Positions 18,567 through 29,144 of a stretch of 64,000 bases of DNA are shown here, piece by piece. A model generated the notes under the pieces. The model was not told the origin of the DNA. It was given only the letters and a program-made list of their open reading frames with translations, and searched no databases. Within the stretch, counting starts at the first letter, position 1. Every line of letters starts with the position of its first letter. The position numbers were made by a program, and so were the translations under genes. The stretch is from Bartonella harrusi (lineage in GTDB: Bacteria > Pseudomonadota > Alphaproteobacteria > Rhizobiales > Rhizobiaceae): the NCBI RefSeq assembly GCF_024297065.1, contig NZ_CP101114.1, positions 1,481,001 through 1,545,000 of the forward strand, in the 5' to 3' direction.

Positions 18567-18992
18567 TTATTCTGTGCCGCCATGCAAGGCATTGGCTTTT
18601 GCCCGTTGGAGGGCATGACTTACCGCACGGCCGGTAGCAAGAGGATCACGCGCCCCATTGACATGCACCGTGACATTTTGATGGTGATAAACGGATGCGC
18701 TCTGCTTGTTTTTGTCCGTTGCCTGCGTTGTCACAGGGCTGGTTTGCGAGTGACCGGCAAATTGTACAATTGGCTGCAAAGCTGTTTTGCCACCAAGCCA
18801 ACTGGGCACTGGAAACCACACGCCATGGATGGTTTTGGCATCATTGCCATAGCCGGTAAATTGCAAGCTGGGGGCTTTACCAAAACGCTCCATAGACACC
18901 CATGAGGCGGAGAACTCTTCTTCAAAAGATTGGAAATTCAGCCAATCGACATAAAACTGATGCGGGCCTAGCATCATCAAAGGATCTTGCAT
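18567..18992 (-). pseudogene. Chimeric frame: gene U start fused to tape-measure end
   Basis: The first 62 codons repeat gene U (MQDPLMMLGPH to TIHGVWFP). The frame then switches without a break into the last 79 codons of the tape-measure protein (PSWLGGKTALQPIVQF to ANALHGGTE). Bases 18346-18804 and 18805-19263 are near-identical units of 459 bases (153 codons), so the chimera is the junction of a tandem duplication. A protein of this kind is unlikely to work in tail assembly. Confidence 0.85.
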
Positions 18993-19025
18993 TGCTTCTC
19001 TCCCCTCATTGCTTCTCCCTCCCCC

Positions 19026-21158
19026 TTATTCTGTTCCGCCATGCAAAGCATTGGCTTTTGCCCGTTGGAGGGCATGACTTACCGCACGGCCGGTAGCAAG
19101 AGGATCACGTACCCCATTGACATGCACGGTGACATTTTGATGGTGATAAACAGATGCGTTCTGCTTGCTTTTGTCCGTTGCCTGCGGTGTCACAGGGCTG
19201 GTTTGCGAGTGACCGGCAAATTGTACAATCGGCTGCAAAGCTGTTTTGCCACCAAGCCAACTGGGTAAATGAAACATGTTGGAGAAATCAATCGAACCAA
19301 TCCATCCTTTGATACGACCGGATAAGGATTTAAAAAAATCAGTCAACTTTGTGATGGAGGACAGAAAGCCATCGACAATCCCATTGGCAAGATCTTCTCC
19401 GGCCTGTTCCATACCCACCTTGGCTTCTTCTGAGAGCTTTTCGCGGGCAAAAAAACTGCCCAACCAGCTCCAAAAGCTGGAGAGACTTTGCTTAAAACCC
19501 TCTAAGACATTACCAAACCATTGGGATAGAGCAACAAGCCCCTGTTTGAACTTTTGCCAAGCTTGAGAAAAGTCAAAAGCAGCAGCAAGGATGTTTTTCC
19601 ATCTTGTAATGGTTGCGGTATCAGCACCAAAAAAGCGCATGACAGCTTCAAAGATACGGCCAAAAGCATGGACCAGCCCGCGAGCAAAACCCTTGACAAA
19701 AGAGGAAAACCGATCCCAATATTTCCACAAGGCAAAACAAGCCGCCATGATTACTGCCACAACAGCGGCAATCAAAGCCCCTATCGGGGAAAAAACAGCA
19801 CCAACAACAGAAGCAATGCCTGTTGCTACCACTTCTATCACTGTGCCAACCCAGCCAAAAGCAGCAGCAAAGGCGGAACTCAAGACCATAAGCCCGCGAA
19901 AGGCTGCCACCAACAAAGTCATGGGCCGCAAGAGACGAAGCGTGCTCCCACCAAGAGTTGCTGCCATAAGTCCCAAAGAGCGCCATGAAGCGATTAAGCT
20001 TTGCCAATTGGTTTTAAGGGCACGACTCACACCGCCAATTTTGATCAAAGAGCCCATCAACTGAAGCAAACCAAGGCGTGTGCCAGCCATGGTAAAGCGC
20101 AACACCCGCAGAGCAATATTAAAAGCCATCAGGGTGCTAATCGTTTTGACAATCGCACTGGTTAAGGCGGGATGGGCATTGGCCCATGCCATCAAACCAT
20201 TGATAAAATTGCCAACACTTTCCATCAAATTGTTGACATGGGGCAACAACACGTTGCCAATGGTAATGCCCAAAGCCACGATGCGGTTTTGCAAAAGTTC
20301 AAATTGCCGGATGGCACCGGTTGCTTGTTTATCTGCTTCTTGTTCTACGGAGCCTTTAAAAACTTTGGGGTCTTTAACAAATTCGAGCGCTTGGCTTAAC
20401 AATTCTGGATTGCCAACCAATTTGGCAAAGTCACCGGTAAAATCACGCCCAGCAATGGCAATCAGGGAACGCATACCCTGTTCGGATTTGGCTAAAACAT
20501 CAAAAAAGCGCACTAATGTGCCGGTTGCATCTTTGTCGAGGTCTTGGAGAAACTTTCGCCGTGACAGCCCGATAAAAGCATTGGCTTTTGCCCGTTGGAG
20601 GGCATGACTTACCGCACGGCCGGTAGCAAGAGGATCACGCGCCCCATTGACATGCACCGTGACATTTTGATGGTGATAAACGGATGCGCTCTGCTTGCTT
20701 TTGTCCGTTGCCTGCGTTGTCACAGGGCTGGTTTGCGGGTGACCTGTAAATTGTACAATCGGCTGCAAAGCTGTTTTGCCACCAAGCCAACTGGGCAAAT
20801 GAAACATGTTGGAGATATCAATCGAACCAATCCATCCTTTGATGCGACCGGATAAAGATTTAAAAAAATCAGCCAACTTTGTGATGGAGGACAGAAAGCC
20901 ATCGACAATCCCATTGGCTAGATCCTCTCCGGCCTGTTCCATACCCACCTTGGCTTCTTCTGAGAGCTTTTCGCGGGCAAAAAAACTGCCCAACCAGCTC
21001 CAAAAGCTGGAGAGACTTTGCTTAAACCCCTCCCAGACATTACCAAACCACTCGCCAACAGCGCTAAGCTCCTGTTTGAACTTTTGCCAATGTTCAGAGA
21101 AGTCAAAAGCAGCAGCAAGGATGTTTTTCCATCTTGTAATGGTTGCGGTAAAGGAGGC
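19026..21158 (-). pseudogene. Phage tail tape-measure protein, rearranged fragment
   Basis: The open frame runs from just after a TAA at 21159 to 19026, with no ATG near its beginning, so the true 5' part is missing. The middle encodes TP901-type tape-measure features: SEQGMRSLIAIAGRDFTGDF, then hydrophobic alanine/glycine-rich segments (IGALIAAVVAVIMAACFALW) and the coiled region. The C-terminal block (GSFFAREKLSEEAKVGMEQA to RAVSHALQRAKANA) occurs twice in this frame, at a period of 1530 bases (510 codons): 19048-19621 and 20578-21151. A third, shorter copy lies in the neighbouring chimera. The upstream copy runs into the middle of the protein (ANAFIGLSRRKF). Confidence 0.8.
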
Positions 21159-21903
21159 TTAATTTTCTCCAATTATCAACCAGTAGAAACCAAACAGCCA
21201 ACGGAGATTTTCAAAGCAGAAGCCCTTGCCTCAATCATTGTTTTTTTCTCAGGTCTTGGCTTTTTTCGTAGGTGAAGGTTCTATCCCATAACTTGCAGCA
21301 TCTTATTGGTGAAGATTGAGAGCCCTAAGCAATACCTCTTTTTAAATGCCATCAAGACATCAACCGCTTATCAAAAAACAGGCACTTATGGGAAACGGAG
21401 GAAATGTTGGTCTATTGAAAAGATCACCGATAGGAGAACAAGCGTGATACGCTCTATTGCCCCTCAACACCTGAAAAGAGCAAAACCAGACAGATTTAAA
21501 AACCTTGTGATAATAACGCAACAACACCGGCGACAGTGCTGAAGAGACTCTCTATCCCTCAATTTGATAAAATATCAAATTGCAAGAAAATTTAAATACA
21601 ATTTAAGTATTATTCCATGCTCTTTTCTATAAAATTGTATTCTTATTCTTACAACAAGACTCTTTTAAAGCTAACAAATTATAAACACATATTTATAAAA
21701 TTATAATATTTGTTTAATATATTTTATACTTAATGTATCTTATGTATTAAATACCACTCTTATAATATAATCTTAATACTCAGTTTGACAAAGTAAAGTA
21801 AATTCATTAACTGTAGTTAATTTCATTTCAAATATCCATTGTTATTCTTCTAACGAATTTATTTAAGCGGGGAAAACATTGAGGGACTATAAGTTAGGAA
21901 AGC
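21159..21903. other. Spacer between tail remnant and autotransporter
   Basis: 21160-21560 has moderate base composition and broken minus-strand frames (for example GIEPSPTKKAKT then a stop) that could be the remains of tail genes upstream of the tape measure; no family is assigned. 21560-21900 is strongly AT-rich and must carry the autotransporter promoter. AGGAAAG precedes its ATG. Confidence 0.45.
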
Positions 21904-24900
21904 ATGATGTCTAAAAAAAACCTCTTATTATGCACAGCAGCCGCAACAGTCTTGCTGTTTGGCACGCATTACAATCTACATGCTGAAAGCCTGGAAGTTT
22001 CTACGGGAACAAGTGAAGTCTCCAATAAAACCTATGAAACAATTCATGCCAAAGCAGGGGGAAAAATTATTGGTAAAAATTTAACAATCATCGGAAATAA
22101 AAACTCACAAGGAAGCAATTCATTGAATGACTTTGTAGTAACAGCTGAAGGTGCGAACAGTTCTATTGAATTGGATAACACAACGATTAAAGGAACGAAT
22201 CCTGGTATTTTGCTTGGACTTGAAGCAAAAGATGGTGCTTCAATTAAAATGATTGGGGGCTCCATCGCAACAAGTTCTGGAATAGCTGCTTCTTTTAAGA
22301 ACAGTAAAAATGACGGAAATAAGCTGGAAAATGTAACGATATCTGGCTCTAGCAAAATATATGTCAATAAGAGCACTCTTACTTTGAACAGGGTAACAGT
22401 TGGTTCAGCTAGCGACACTTTATTGATCGATGCTTTACGATTAGATAATGCTTCTATAGTAACTGTATCAGGAGGGTCCTTTTATGGAACAGTGTATTCT
22501 AATAGCGGTAGCATTATTACTCTAAAGGACAATGTTAAAATAAAATCTCATAACTTTGGACTCATATCTGAGAGCCGTGGACTCATATCACACCCAACCA
22601 AGGTCACAATGACGGGAGGAGAAGTCACTGGGGAACACATAGCATTACATACACTAAGTGGTCATATTGATGTCACAGATGTTGTTCTCAAAACAGGGGG
22701 CGAAGGAACCGGCGCAAATTCCGCAGGCTCAAACGGCATAATTAATTTGCAAAATACCACAATTGAAGAGGCTAAAATCGGACTGGATGCACACGTAGAT
22801 GGCGCGATCAGCATGACCGGGGGATCCATTACCGTTTCCGAGATAGGGGCTTCTTTTACAGAAAGCAAGAATGATCAAAATAAGCTGGAAGGTGTAAAGA
22901 TAACCAGCAATAGCAAAGATAAACCGCTCTCCGTTGGAATAAACGCTGATCAGGAAAGCAGCGTTACTTTGAAAGATGTAACAGTCACAAAAGCAGAAAA
23001 GGCTATAAGCGCAAACAACAACTCTCAAGTCACAGTCTCTGGTGGAGTGTTTGAAGCAGAACAAGAAGCTGTATATGCTAAGCAAGGCAGCACAATTGCT
23101 TTAAATGATAATGTGACAGTGACATCTGAAAATAATGGGCTTCATGCCGATGGTGAAAAGTCTCAAATCAACATGACGGAAGGAGAAGTCACCGGGAAAA
23201 AAGCTGCATTGTTGGCAGAAAATAGCGGATATATTGATGTCACAGATATCACTCTCACCGCATATAACGAAGGAACAGGTGTAAGTGCCATTGGTCCTAA
23301 CAGCATGATTAATTTGCATGAGAAGGCAACCATTAAAGAGGCTAAAATCGGACTTGAAGCAAAAGACAATGGTGTCATTCAAATGACAGGTGGGTCTATC
23401 ACTGTTTCCCAGATAGGAGCTTCTTTTGAGAACAGCAAAAATGATCAAAACAAGCTAGAAAATGTCGTGATAGCAAGCAGCAGTGATGATAAACCAATAA
23501 TCACAGGCGTAAGTGCTGATAAAAAAAGCACGGTTGCTTTAAAAAACATCACCGTTCAAAACGCAGAAAAGGCGCTCTTTGCTCATGATCATTCCCAAAT
23601 AACCCTAATGGGCGGCGGCTTCTTTGGCGGTGAGATACTAGCTAAGCAAGACAGCACAATTGCTTTAAATGACAATGTGACAGTGACATCTGAAAATAAT
23701 GGACTTCATGCCGATGGTGAAAAGTCTCAAATCACCATGACAGGAGGAGAAGTCACCGGGAAAAAAGCTGCATTGTTGGCAGAAAATAGCGGATATATTG
23801 ATGTCACAAATGTTGTTCTCAAAACAGGGGATGAAGGAACAGGTGCAAGTGCCATTGGTCCTAACAGCATGATTAATTTGCATGAGAAGGCAACCATTAA
23901 AGAGGCTAGAATCGGACTTGAAGCAAAAGACAATGGTGTCATTCAAATGACAGGTGGGTCTATCACTGTCTCCCAGATAGGAGCTTCTTTTGAGAACAGC
24001 AAAAATGATCAAAACAAGCTAGAAAATGTCGTGATAGCAAGCAGCAGCGATGATAAACCAATAATCACAGGCGTAAGTGCTGATAAAAAAAGCACCGTTG
24101 CTTTAAAAAACATCACCGTTCAAAACGCAGAAAAGGCGCTCTTTGCTCATGATCATTCCCAAATAACCCTAACGGGCGGCGGGTCCCTTGGCGGTGAGAT
24201 ACTAGCTAAGCAAGACAGCACAATTGCTTTAAATAACAATGTGACAGTGACATCTGAAAATAATGGGCTCCATGCCGATGGTGAAAAATCTCAAATCACC
24301 ATGACAGGAGGAACTATAAAAGCAAAAGAAGCTGCCTTTGTCACAAAAGATGGCGGACATATTGATGTCTCAGATATTTCTGCGAAAGCACAGCACAATG
24401 GGATACGCTTTGATGGCTCCAAAAACGATCAGACTTCAGAAATTAACCTGACCAATACAGATCTTCTCGTCGAAGATGGAACGGGTATTGTTGCCAACAA
24501 TTCGTCAAATGCTAAACTCAATCTCAAAGATTCAAAAATTAATGCCGATCAGTTGTTCGTGGGGAAAACCCATGATACACTAAAATCTGATCAAATCTTT
24601 ACACTCACCGCTCAAAACTCTCTCTTACAGGGGGGAGCAAGAAATGATGAAAATGGCAGAACAACTTTTGATCTTAAAAACAACACAACGTGGTTCGTAA
24701 AAACCAGTACACAAGAAAAAGATGATGAGGGCAATCTGTTTGATATTGCTCAAAGAGCACGTTCTGATGTGTCTGTTCTTCATCTCAACGACAGTAAGAT
24801 TATTTTTCAAAAACCAACAGAAAACCATTATCATACATTGCATATAGGTTCTGGAAAACCAGAAACACAAGCAGTCTATAATGCTACAGGAGACGCAGAA

Positions 24901-26211
24901 ATTTACTTCAATGCCGAATGGAGTGATGGTGCAGCAATAGCCGATCAAAAAACCGATAGGCTGCTCATTCATGGCGATGTATCAGGAACAACAACAATTT
25001 ATGTCACGGGAAATTTAAAGGGAGGAATTACAGCAAGCGACTTTAACCCTTCCAATACAAGCGGGGTTTCGCTTATTCAAGTTTCTGGAAATACCGATGA
25101 AAATTCCTTCAAATTAACCAGTGGTGATATCCAAACAATGGGTTCACCTTATAAATATAGGCTTGCCGCTTATGGACCAACATCCAGCTATGGTGTAGCA
25201 AATGAAACCCAAAACCTGTTAGGAGAAAATGATCATTTCTGGGATTTCCGTTTACAAAGATTTCTCTTGCCACAAGTCTCTAGCTATTTAGCCATGCCTA
25301 ATGCTCTCTTCTACGCTGGTTTTATCGATATGGCGAAACAAAGCACTCTGTTAGCTGATCTGCGAACAACAGGATTGGCAAGAGAGGAGGAGAAAAAGAA
25401 CAAAGGCTTCTTCTTGTCTTCATATGGAAGTATCGCAACTTTATCATCTCAATATGATTATGAAACAAACATCCGCTATGCTGCAACACAAGCAGGTTTT
25501 ACTGCTTCAACACAATATGGGAAAAATGCAACCCTCTATTGGGGGCTTATTGGAACCTATGGGCAATTATCCCTCACCCCAAAGGATATAGAAGATGCAG
25601 ACAAGAGTACGCTCAACAAATGGTCAATCACAGCTTACGGCAGTATAGAGCGTAACTGCGGTTTCTATATCGATACACTCTTCTCTTATGGAATCTGGAA
25701 AGGAAATATCGCCACGGCTCTTGCAAAAAACACCACGAAAGTTGATGATATAAAAATGCTCATTGCCTCAACAACAATTGGTCAAAAATTGACAACGCAT
25801 ATTAAAGATCTTACGTTTGAACCCCAAGCACAGCTTGTTTACCAGCGTCTTATCTTTAACACCTTTACTGATGCCGACAACCTTAAAGTGGATATCGGCG
25901 AACCGCACCAATGGTTGCTGAGAATTGGGGGACGTTTAACAAAAACCATTGTTGACACCCAAAAAGAGCGTGCTCTTTCCTTTTATGGGAAACTAAACTT
26001 ACTTCAAACCTTTGGTGACGATCATACCATACAAATTAGCGATACTTTTCCCCTTGATCCAGTGGGACCTGCGATTGAAGGTGGGCTTGGCATCAATGTA
26101 AAATTGTCTCGCAGTTTAGCACTCCATGGTGATATAAATTATCGAAAAAAACTACAAAAAACCGGCATATCCGGAACAAACTTTTCTGGAGGTATCCGCT
26201 ATCAGTTTTAA
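21904..26211 (+). CDS. Large autotransporter adhesin-like protein (Bartonella Iba-type)
   Basis: 1435 residues. A signal peptide (LLLCTAAATVLLFGTHYNLHA, cut near residue 28) is followed by a long pectin-lyase-like beta-helix passenger (residues about 30-1110) built of short repeats such as ITMTGGEVTGKKA and SKNDQNKLENV. The C-terminus (about 1160-1435) is a type V beta-barrel (FFLSSYGSIATLSSQYDYET to FSGGIRYQF) ending in phenylalanine. The passenger carries near-identical 188-residue blocks. Type V systems deliver the passenger to the cell surface; in Bartonella such proteins are linked to host-cell contact. Target and induction are not visible. The protein could be full length and functional. 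Confidence 0.88.
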   Translation: MMSKKNLLLCTAAATVLLFGTHYNLHAESLEVSTGTSEVSNKTYETIHAKAGGKIIGKNLTIIGNKNSQGSNSLNDFVVTAEGANSSIELDNTTIKGTNPGILLGLEAKDGASIKMIGGSIATSSGIAASFKNSKNDGNKLENVTISGSSKIYVNKSTLTLNRVTVGSASDTLLIDALRLDNASIVTVSGGSFYGTVYSNSGSIITLKDNVKIKSHNFGLISESRGLISHPTKVTMTGGEVTGEHIALHTLSGHIDVTDVVLKTGGEGTGANSAGSNGIINLQNTTIEEAKIGLDAHVDGAISMTGGSITVSEIGASFTESKNDQNKLEGVKITSNSKDKPLSVGINADQESSVTLKDVTVTKAEKAISANNNSQVTVSGGVFEAEQEAVYAKQGSTIALNDNVTVTSENNGLHADGEKSQINMTEGEVTGKKAALLAENSGYIDVTDITLTAYNEGTGVSAIGPNSMINLHEKATIKEAKIGLEAKDNGVIQMTGGSITVSQIGASFENSKNDQNKLENVVIASSSDDKPIITGVSADKKSTVALKNITVQNAEKALFAHDHSQITLMGGGFFGGEILAKQDSTIALNDNVTVTSENNGLHADGEKSQITMTGGEVTGKKAALLAENSGYIDVTNVVLKTGDEGTGASAIGPNSMINLHEKATIKEARIGLEAKDNGVIQMTGGSITVSQIGASFENSKNDQNKLENVVIASSSDDKPIITGVSADKKSTVALKNITVQNAEKALFAHDHSQITLTGGGSLGGEILAKQDSTIALNNNVTVTSENNGLHADGEKSQITMTGGTIKAKEAAFVTKDGGHIDVSDISAKAQHNGIRFDGSKNDQTSEINLTNTDLLVEDGTGIVANNSSNAKLNLKDSKINADQLFVGKTHDTLKSDQIFTLTAQNSLLQGGARNDENGRTTFDLKNNTTWFVKTSTQEKDDEGNLFDIAQRARSDVSVLHLNDSKIIFQKPTENHYHTLHIGSGKPETQAVYNATGDAEIYFNAEWSDGAAIADQKTDRLLIHGDVSGTTTIYVTGNLKGGITASDFNPSNTSGVSLIQVSGNTDENSFKLTSGDIQTMGSPYKYRLAAYGPTSSYGVANETQNLLGENDHFWDFRLQRFLLPQVSSYLAMPNALFYAGFIDMAKQSTLLADLRTTGLAREEEKKNKGFFLSSYGSIATLSSQYDYETNIRYAATQAGFTASTQYGKNATLYWGLIGTYGQLSLTPKDIEDADKSTLNKWSITAYGSIERNCGFYIDTLFSYGIWKGNIATALAKNTTKVDDIKMLIASTTIGQKLTTHIKDLTFEPQAQLVYQRLIFNTFTDADNLKVDIGEPHQWLLRIGGRLTKTIVDTQKERALSFYGKLNLLQTFGDDHTIQISDTFPLDPVGPAIEGGLGINVKLSRSLALHGDINYRKKLQKTGISGTNFSGGIRYQF
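23096..24318 (+). repeat. 564-bp tandem repeats inside the autotransporter
   Basis: The anchor CAGTGACATCTGAAAATAAT starts at 23117, 23681 and 24245, exactly 564 bases (188 codons) apart. Two units are almost identical along their length and a third is partial. Because the unit is a multiple of three, gain or loss keeps the reading frame. Confidence 0.9.
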
Positions 26212-26261
26212 ACCAAAGCGAGTAGTTTTAAGATAACACTATAAACTTTAAGACAAAGTGG

Positions 26262-26453
26262 CTCAGGTTTCGGTGGCTCAGGTTTCGGTGGTCTAGGCTC
26301 CGGTGATTCAGGTTCCAGTGGCCCAAGTTTCGGTGGTCCAGGCTCCGGTGGCCCAGGTTCCGGTGGCTCAGGTTCCGGTGGTCCAGGCTCCGGTGGCTCA
26401 AGTTCCGGGGGGGCAGGCTCCGGTGGCTCAAGTTCCGGGGGGGCAGGCTCCGA
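26262..26453. repeat. 15-bp GC-rich minisatellite
   Basis: About a dozen imperfect copies of GGTGGCTCAGGTTCC, right after the autotransporter stop. The plus reading would give GGSGS-like repeats but has no start codon. The duplicate at 27117-27160 keeps only two to three units, which shows that copy number changes. It is suited to strain typing. Confidence 0.85.
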
Positions 26454-26649
26454 CTGTAAATCTTAAAACAAGGCTGTAAATTGAATATGGGGCTGTAAAA
26501 ACAAGCATCCTCTATCCTTCGTTTTCATCCCCTCTCCTGTAAACAGAAGAGCCACGTTTTTTGGCGCTTCTGTTGAAGAGGCATTAAGGAAATTATCTTT
26601 ACTCGTCGATAAAAAGAAAAGGTAGCATAACACGCTGCCTTTAAAGAGA

Positions 26650-26995
26650 TATCTCTCAGTGCACCCAAGCCCATTTCACAATGCCACCCGTGAATAGTAT
26701 AGCGTAAAATCCACGAACCACCACCATATCTTTACGTTTATCAAGGTACAAGCCGGCCCTATCATATTCTTTACCGCCCCCCAATGTTGCAAGACACCTT
26801 GGTATTGAGACGATTCTTTAAAGGCATTTTTACACCTTTCTTCTCTCTCTTTTATCCACGCGATAATCTCACTTGTAATGTGCAAGGGGATGGTTTTGAT
26901 TGATCCAACATAAGCAGGTGTGGAATGTTTTGCAATGAGAGAACCTTAGAATATTCGAGGTTCTCATTCAATAGGTGAAACAATGAATTATCGTT
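26650..26995 (-). repeat. Integrase relic, copy C
   Basis: Reverse-oriented copy with the conserved leader (ATGAGAGAACC side at 26936-26975), ribosome-binding-site region, codons for MPLKNRLNTK and a broken start of the arm-type domain (LYLDKRKD). It is more decayed than copies B and F. Its first third is duplicated as copy D. Confidence 0.75.
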
Positions 26996-27343
26996 ATCAA
27001 TCAAAAAACTACAAAAAACCGGCATATCCGGAACAAACTTTTCTGGAGGTATCCGCTATCAGTTTTAAACCAAAGCGAGTAGTTTTAAGATAACACTATA
27101 AACTTTAAGACAAAGTGGCTCAGGTTTCGGTGGTTCAGGTTCCGAGGGGCAGGCTCCGACTGTAAATCTTAAAACAAGGCTGTAAATTGAATATGGGGCT
27201 GTAAAAACGAGCATCCTCTATCCTTCGTTTTCATTCCCTCTCCTGTAAACAGAAGAGCCACGTTTTTTGGCGCTTCTGTTGAAGAGGCATTAAGGAAATT
27301 ATCTTTACTCGTCGATAAAAAGAAAAGGTAGCATAACACGCTG

Positions 27344-27474
27344 CCTTTAAAGAGATATCTCTCAGTGCACCCAAGCCCATTTCACAATGCCACCCGTGAA
27401 TAGTATAGCGTAAAATCCACGAACCACCACCATATCTTTACGTTTATCAAGGTACAAGCCGGCCCTATCATACG
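27344..27474 (-). repeat. Integrase relic, copy D (partial)
   Basis: Duplicate of 26630-26760 (from the AGAAAAGGTAGCATAACACGC region through the arm-domain codons), cut at 27474 where the sequence turns into unrelated AT-rich DNA. Confidence 0.8.
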
Positions 27475-27897
27475 CTGCCTTTTTATTCATAAAACCTGTT
27501 TTCCTTTCTTCCAAAAAGACACCTTCCTGAGAAAAACAGCTTCAAATATTTGAATGGATTATCTCGTTTATCATTGTTTTTTACAACAGCGCCTTCTTTT
27601 TTAAGGATAAAACTGAATTTTTCTCGATAAATAAAGACTAAAAATATAAAAAAGAGAACAATAAATCCTATTTCACACAATGATGAGAAATTTCTCTCGT
27701 GAAACACAATCTTTTTCCCAATATCATCTTATTTTTGTCAAGCATAATTTTTAAAATTATTCCATAAAGCTATTAAATAGAACAAATATTATAAAAATCT
27801 ATGTATAATAGAATAAAACTACTTTACGTAAAAATGCATCAGAAAATTTATACTGAAAAAATTTTTATATAAAAAAATAAAACCCTCTATTGCTACA
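27475..27897. other. AT-rich spacer
   Basis: A 74-codon minus-strand frame (27483-27707) has one hydrophobic stretch (IGFIVLFFIFLVFIY) and a GTG start without a ribosome-binding site. It might be a small membrane protein but is not supported enough to call. Nothing else is seen. Confidence 0.4.
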
Positions 27898-28310
27898 ACA
27901 TATTGATTTATAATGATAATTAATCGTTTTATATGTTGAATGAGACCCCCAAATTTTGTAAAATGCTCTCATCTCAAATCTGCTTTCCTTGAATCAATCA
28001 TAATCATTTATTTGCACGTCATAAGCGGAGCTGTCGTGTGGGTAAAAAACTCTAAAGAAAGGAGTAAAAATGCCTTTAATGAATCGTCTTAACACCAAGG
28101 GCTATCGCAACATTGGGGGCTGGAAAAGAGTATGATGGGATCGGTTTGTACCTTCATAAGCGTAAAGATGATGGTGCTCAAAGGCTTTATCGTTATACCA
28201 TTCACGGATGCCATCGTGAAACGAGCTTGGGTGCTTTAAGAAATATCTCTTTAAAAAAAAGCCCGTGAATGTGCAACTCAATGGCGTTCTATTTTGCAAC
28301 AACGCTGTTG
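27898..28310 (+). pseudogene. Integrase relic, copy E
   Basis: Leader (GACCCCCAAATTTTGTAAAA variant at 27945), ribosome-binding site AAAGGAG, ATG at 28071 with MPLMNRLNTKGYRNIGG, then the arm-type domain in another frame (LYLHKRKDDGAQRLYRYTIH). A further lesion in an eight-A run near 28255 disrupts KKARECATQW. No catalytic domain. Confidence 0.8.
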
Positions 28311-28328
28311 AATATCCACCAAAACCTC

Positions 28329-28351
28329 AAGAAGACAAAATCTTCTTTTTT
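28329..28351 (+). terminator. Hairpin with T run before the dpp operon end
   Basis: AAGAAGA/TCTTCTT stem with a 5-base loop, then T residues on the plus strand. It ends any transcript from copy E; on the minus strand, where the dpp operon ends, the T run is lacking. Confidence 0.5.
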
Positions 28352-28358
28352 ATAAAAC

Positions 28359-29144
28359 CTACGATACTCTTTCTTCTCTATGAACAATAGGATCAATACT
28401 TGCTTCAAAAAACATCTTTGTATAGTGATGTTGCGCATGCAAATTGCGCAAATCATCATTACTGAGCTCTTCAAGAATAATCCCTTTATGCATAATTCCA
28501 ACACGTTCGCAGATGTGCGCAACAACAGCAAGATCGTGAGAGACCATCAAATAAGTGAGTTTTTTTTCCTCTCGTAATGATTTTAACAAATTTAAAATTT
28601 CAGCCTGTACCGACACATCCAATGCAGATGTTGGTTCATCAAGCAGCAAAACCTCTGGCTCAATAATGAGAGCACGTGCAAGAGCAATACGCTGACGTTG
28701 TCCTCCAGATAATTCATGCGGATAACGATAAAGAAAGGAAGAATTGAGACCAACGGAATCTAAAGCATCACCTACCCGCTCCTTTTGATTATCCATCCCA
28801 TGAATTTTGAGGGATTCAGAAAGAACAGTGTGAACCATTTTTCTTGGATGAAGAGAAGCATAAGGATCCTGAAAAACCATTTGAATACAGCGTAAAAAAT
28901 TCTTATCTCTCTTTTTGGGGACTTCTTCCCCATCAAAAATGAAACGTCCACTATACTCTGGAAGAAGCCCAACCAATGTATTCAAAATAGTTGACTTTCC
29001 ACACCCTGATTCACCAATCAAACCATAAGCTTCACCACGCTTAATATGAAAGTTAACATTTTTAACAACAGTTACTGCCTTGTGCCTATGCCCAAAGGTC
29101 ACAGATAAATTAGAAACATCAATGATATTCTCACAATTGGTCAC
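28359..29144 (-). CDS. dppF: Dipeptide/oligopeptide ABC transporter ATPase (DppF-type)
   Basis: 261 residues. Walker A GESGCGKST near residue 43, signature LSGGQRQRIALARAL near 144, Walker B VLLLDEPTSALD near 165 and the switch histidine in LMVSHDLAVV near 200. It begins within the last codons of the DppD gene (ATGA overlap) and is the last gene of the operon. It is one of the pair of ATPases that power uptake through the two permeases. Homologous systems take up dipeptides and, in some pathogens, haem or its precursors, so the substrate remains open. Confidence 0.9.
   Translation of the reverse strand: MTNCENIIDVSNLSVTFGHRHKAVTVVKNVNFHIKRGEAYGLIGESGCGKSTILNTLVGLLPEYSGRFIFDGEEVPKKRDKNFLRCIQMVFQDPYASLHPRKMVHTVLSESLKIHGMDNQKERVGDALDSVGLNSSFLYRYPHELSGGQRQRIALARALIIEPEVLLLDEPTSALDVSVQAEILNLLKSLREEKKLTYLMVSHDLAVVAHICERVGIMHKGIILEELSNDDLRNLHAQHHYTKMFFEASIDPIVHREERVS

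Larger units (their letters stand above)
26146..27474. repeat. Duplicated autotransporter 3' end and downstream flank
   Basis: 26146-26775 and 27002-27474 are near-identical. Both start in the last codons of the autotransporter (ACCGGCATATCCGG at 26161 and again at 27018) and run through the stop, the minisatellite and the hairpin region into an integrase relic. The offset is 857 bases before the minisatellite and 706 after it, the difference being lost minisatellite units. The second copy is a dead 3' end without the rest of the gene. Confidence 0.85.

Noticed and set aside
23096..24318. Regularly spaced repeats as a possible CRISPR array
   Set aside because: Units are 564 bases, coding and contiguous, with no spacers; they are protein repeats.
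26228..26431. Minus-strand repeat protein (SHRNL repeats)
   Set aside because: It is only the antisense reading of the 15-bp minisatellite.
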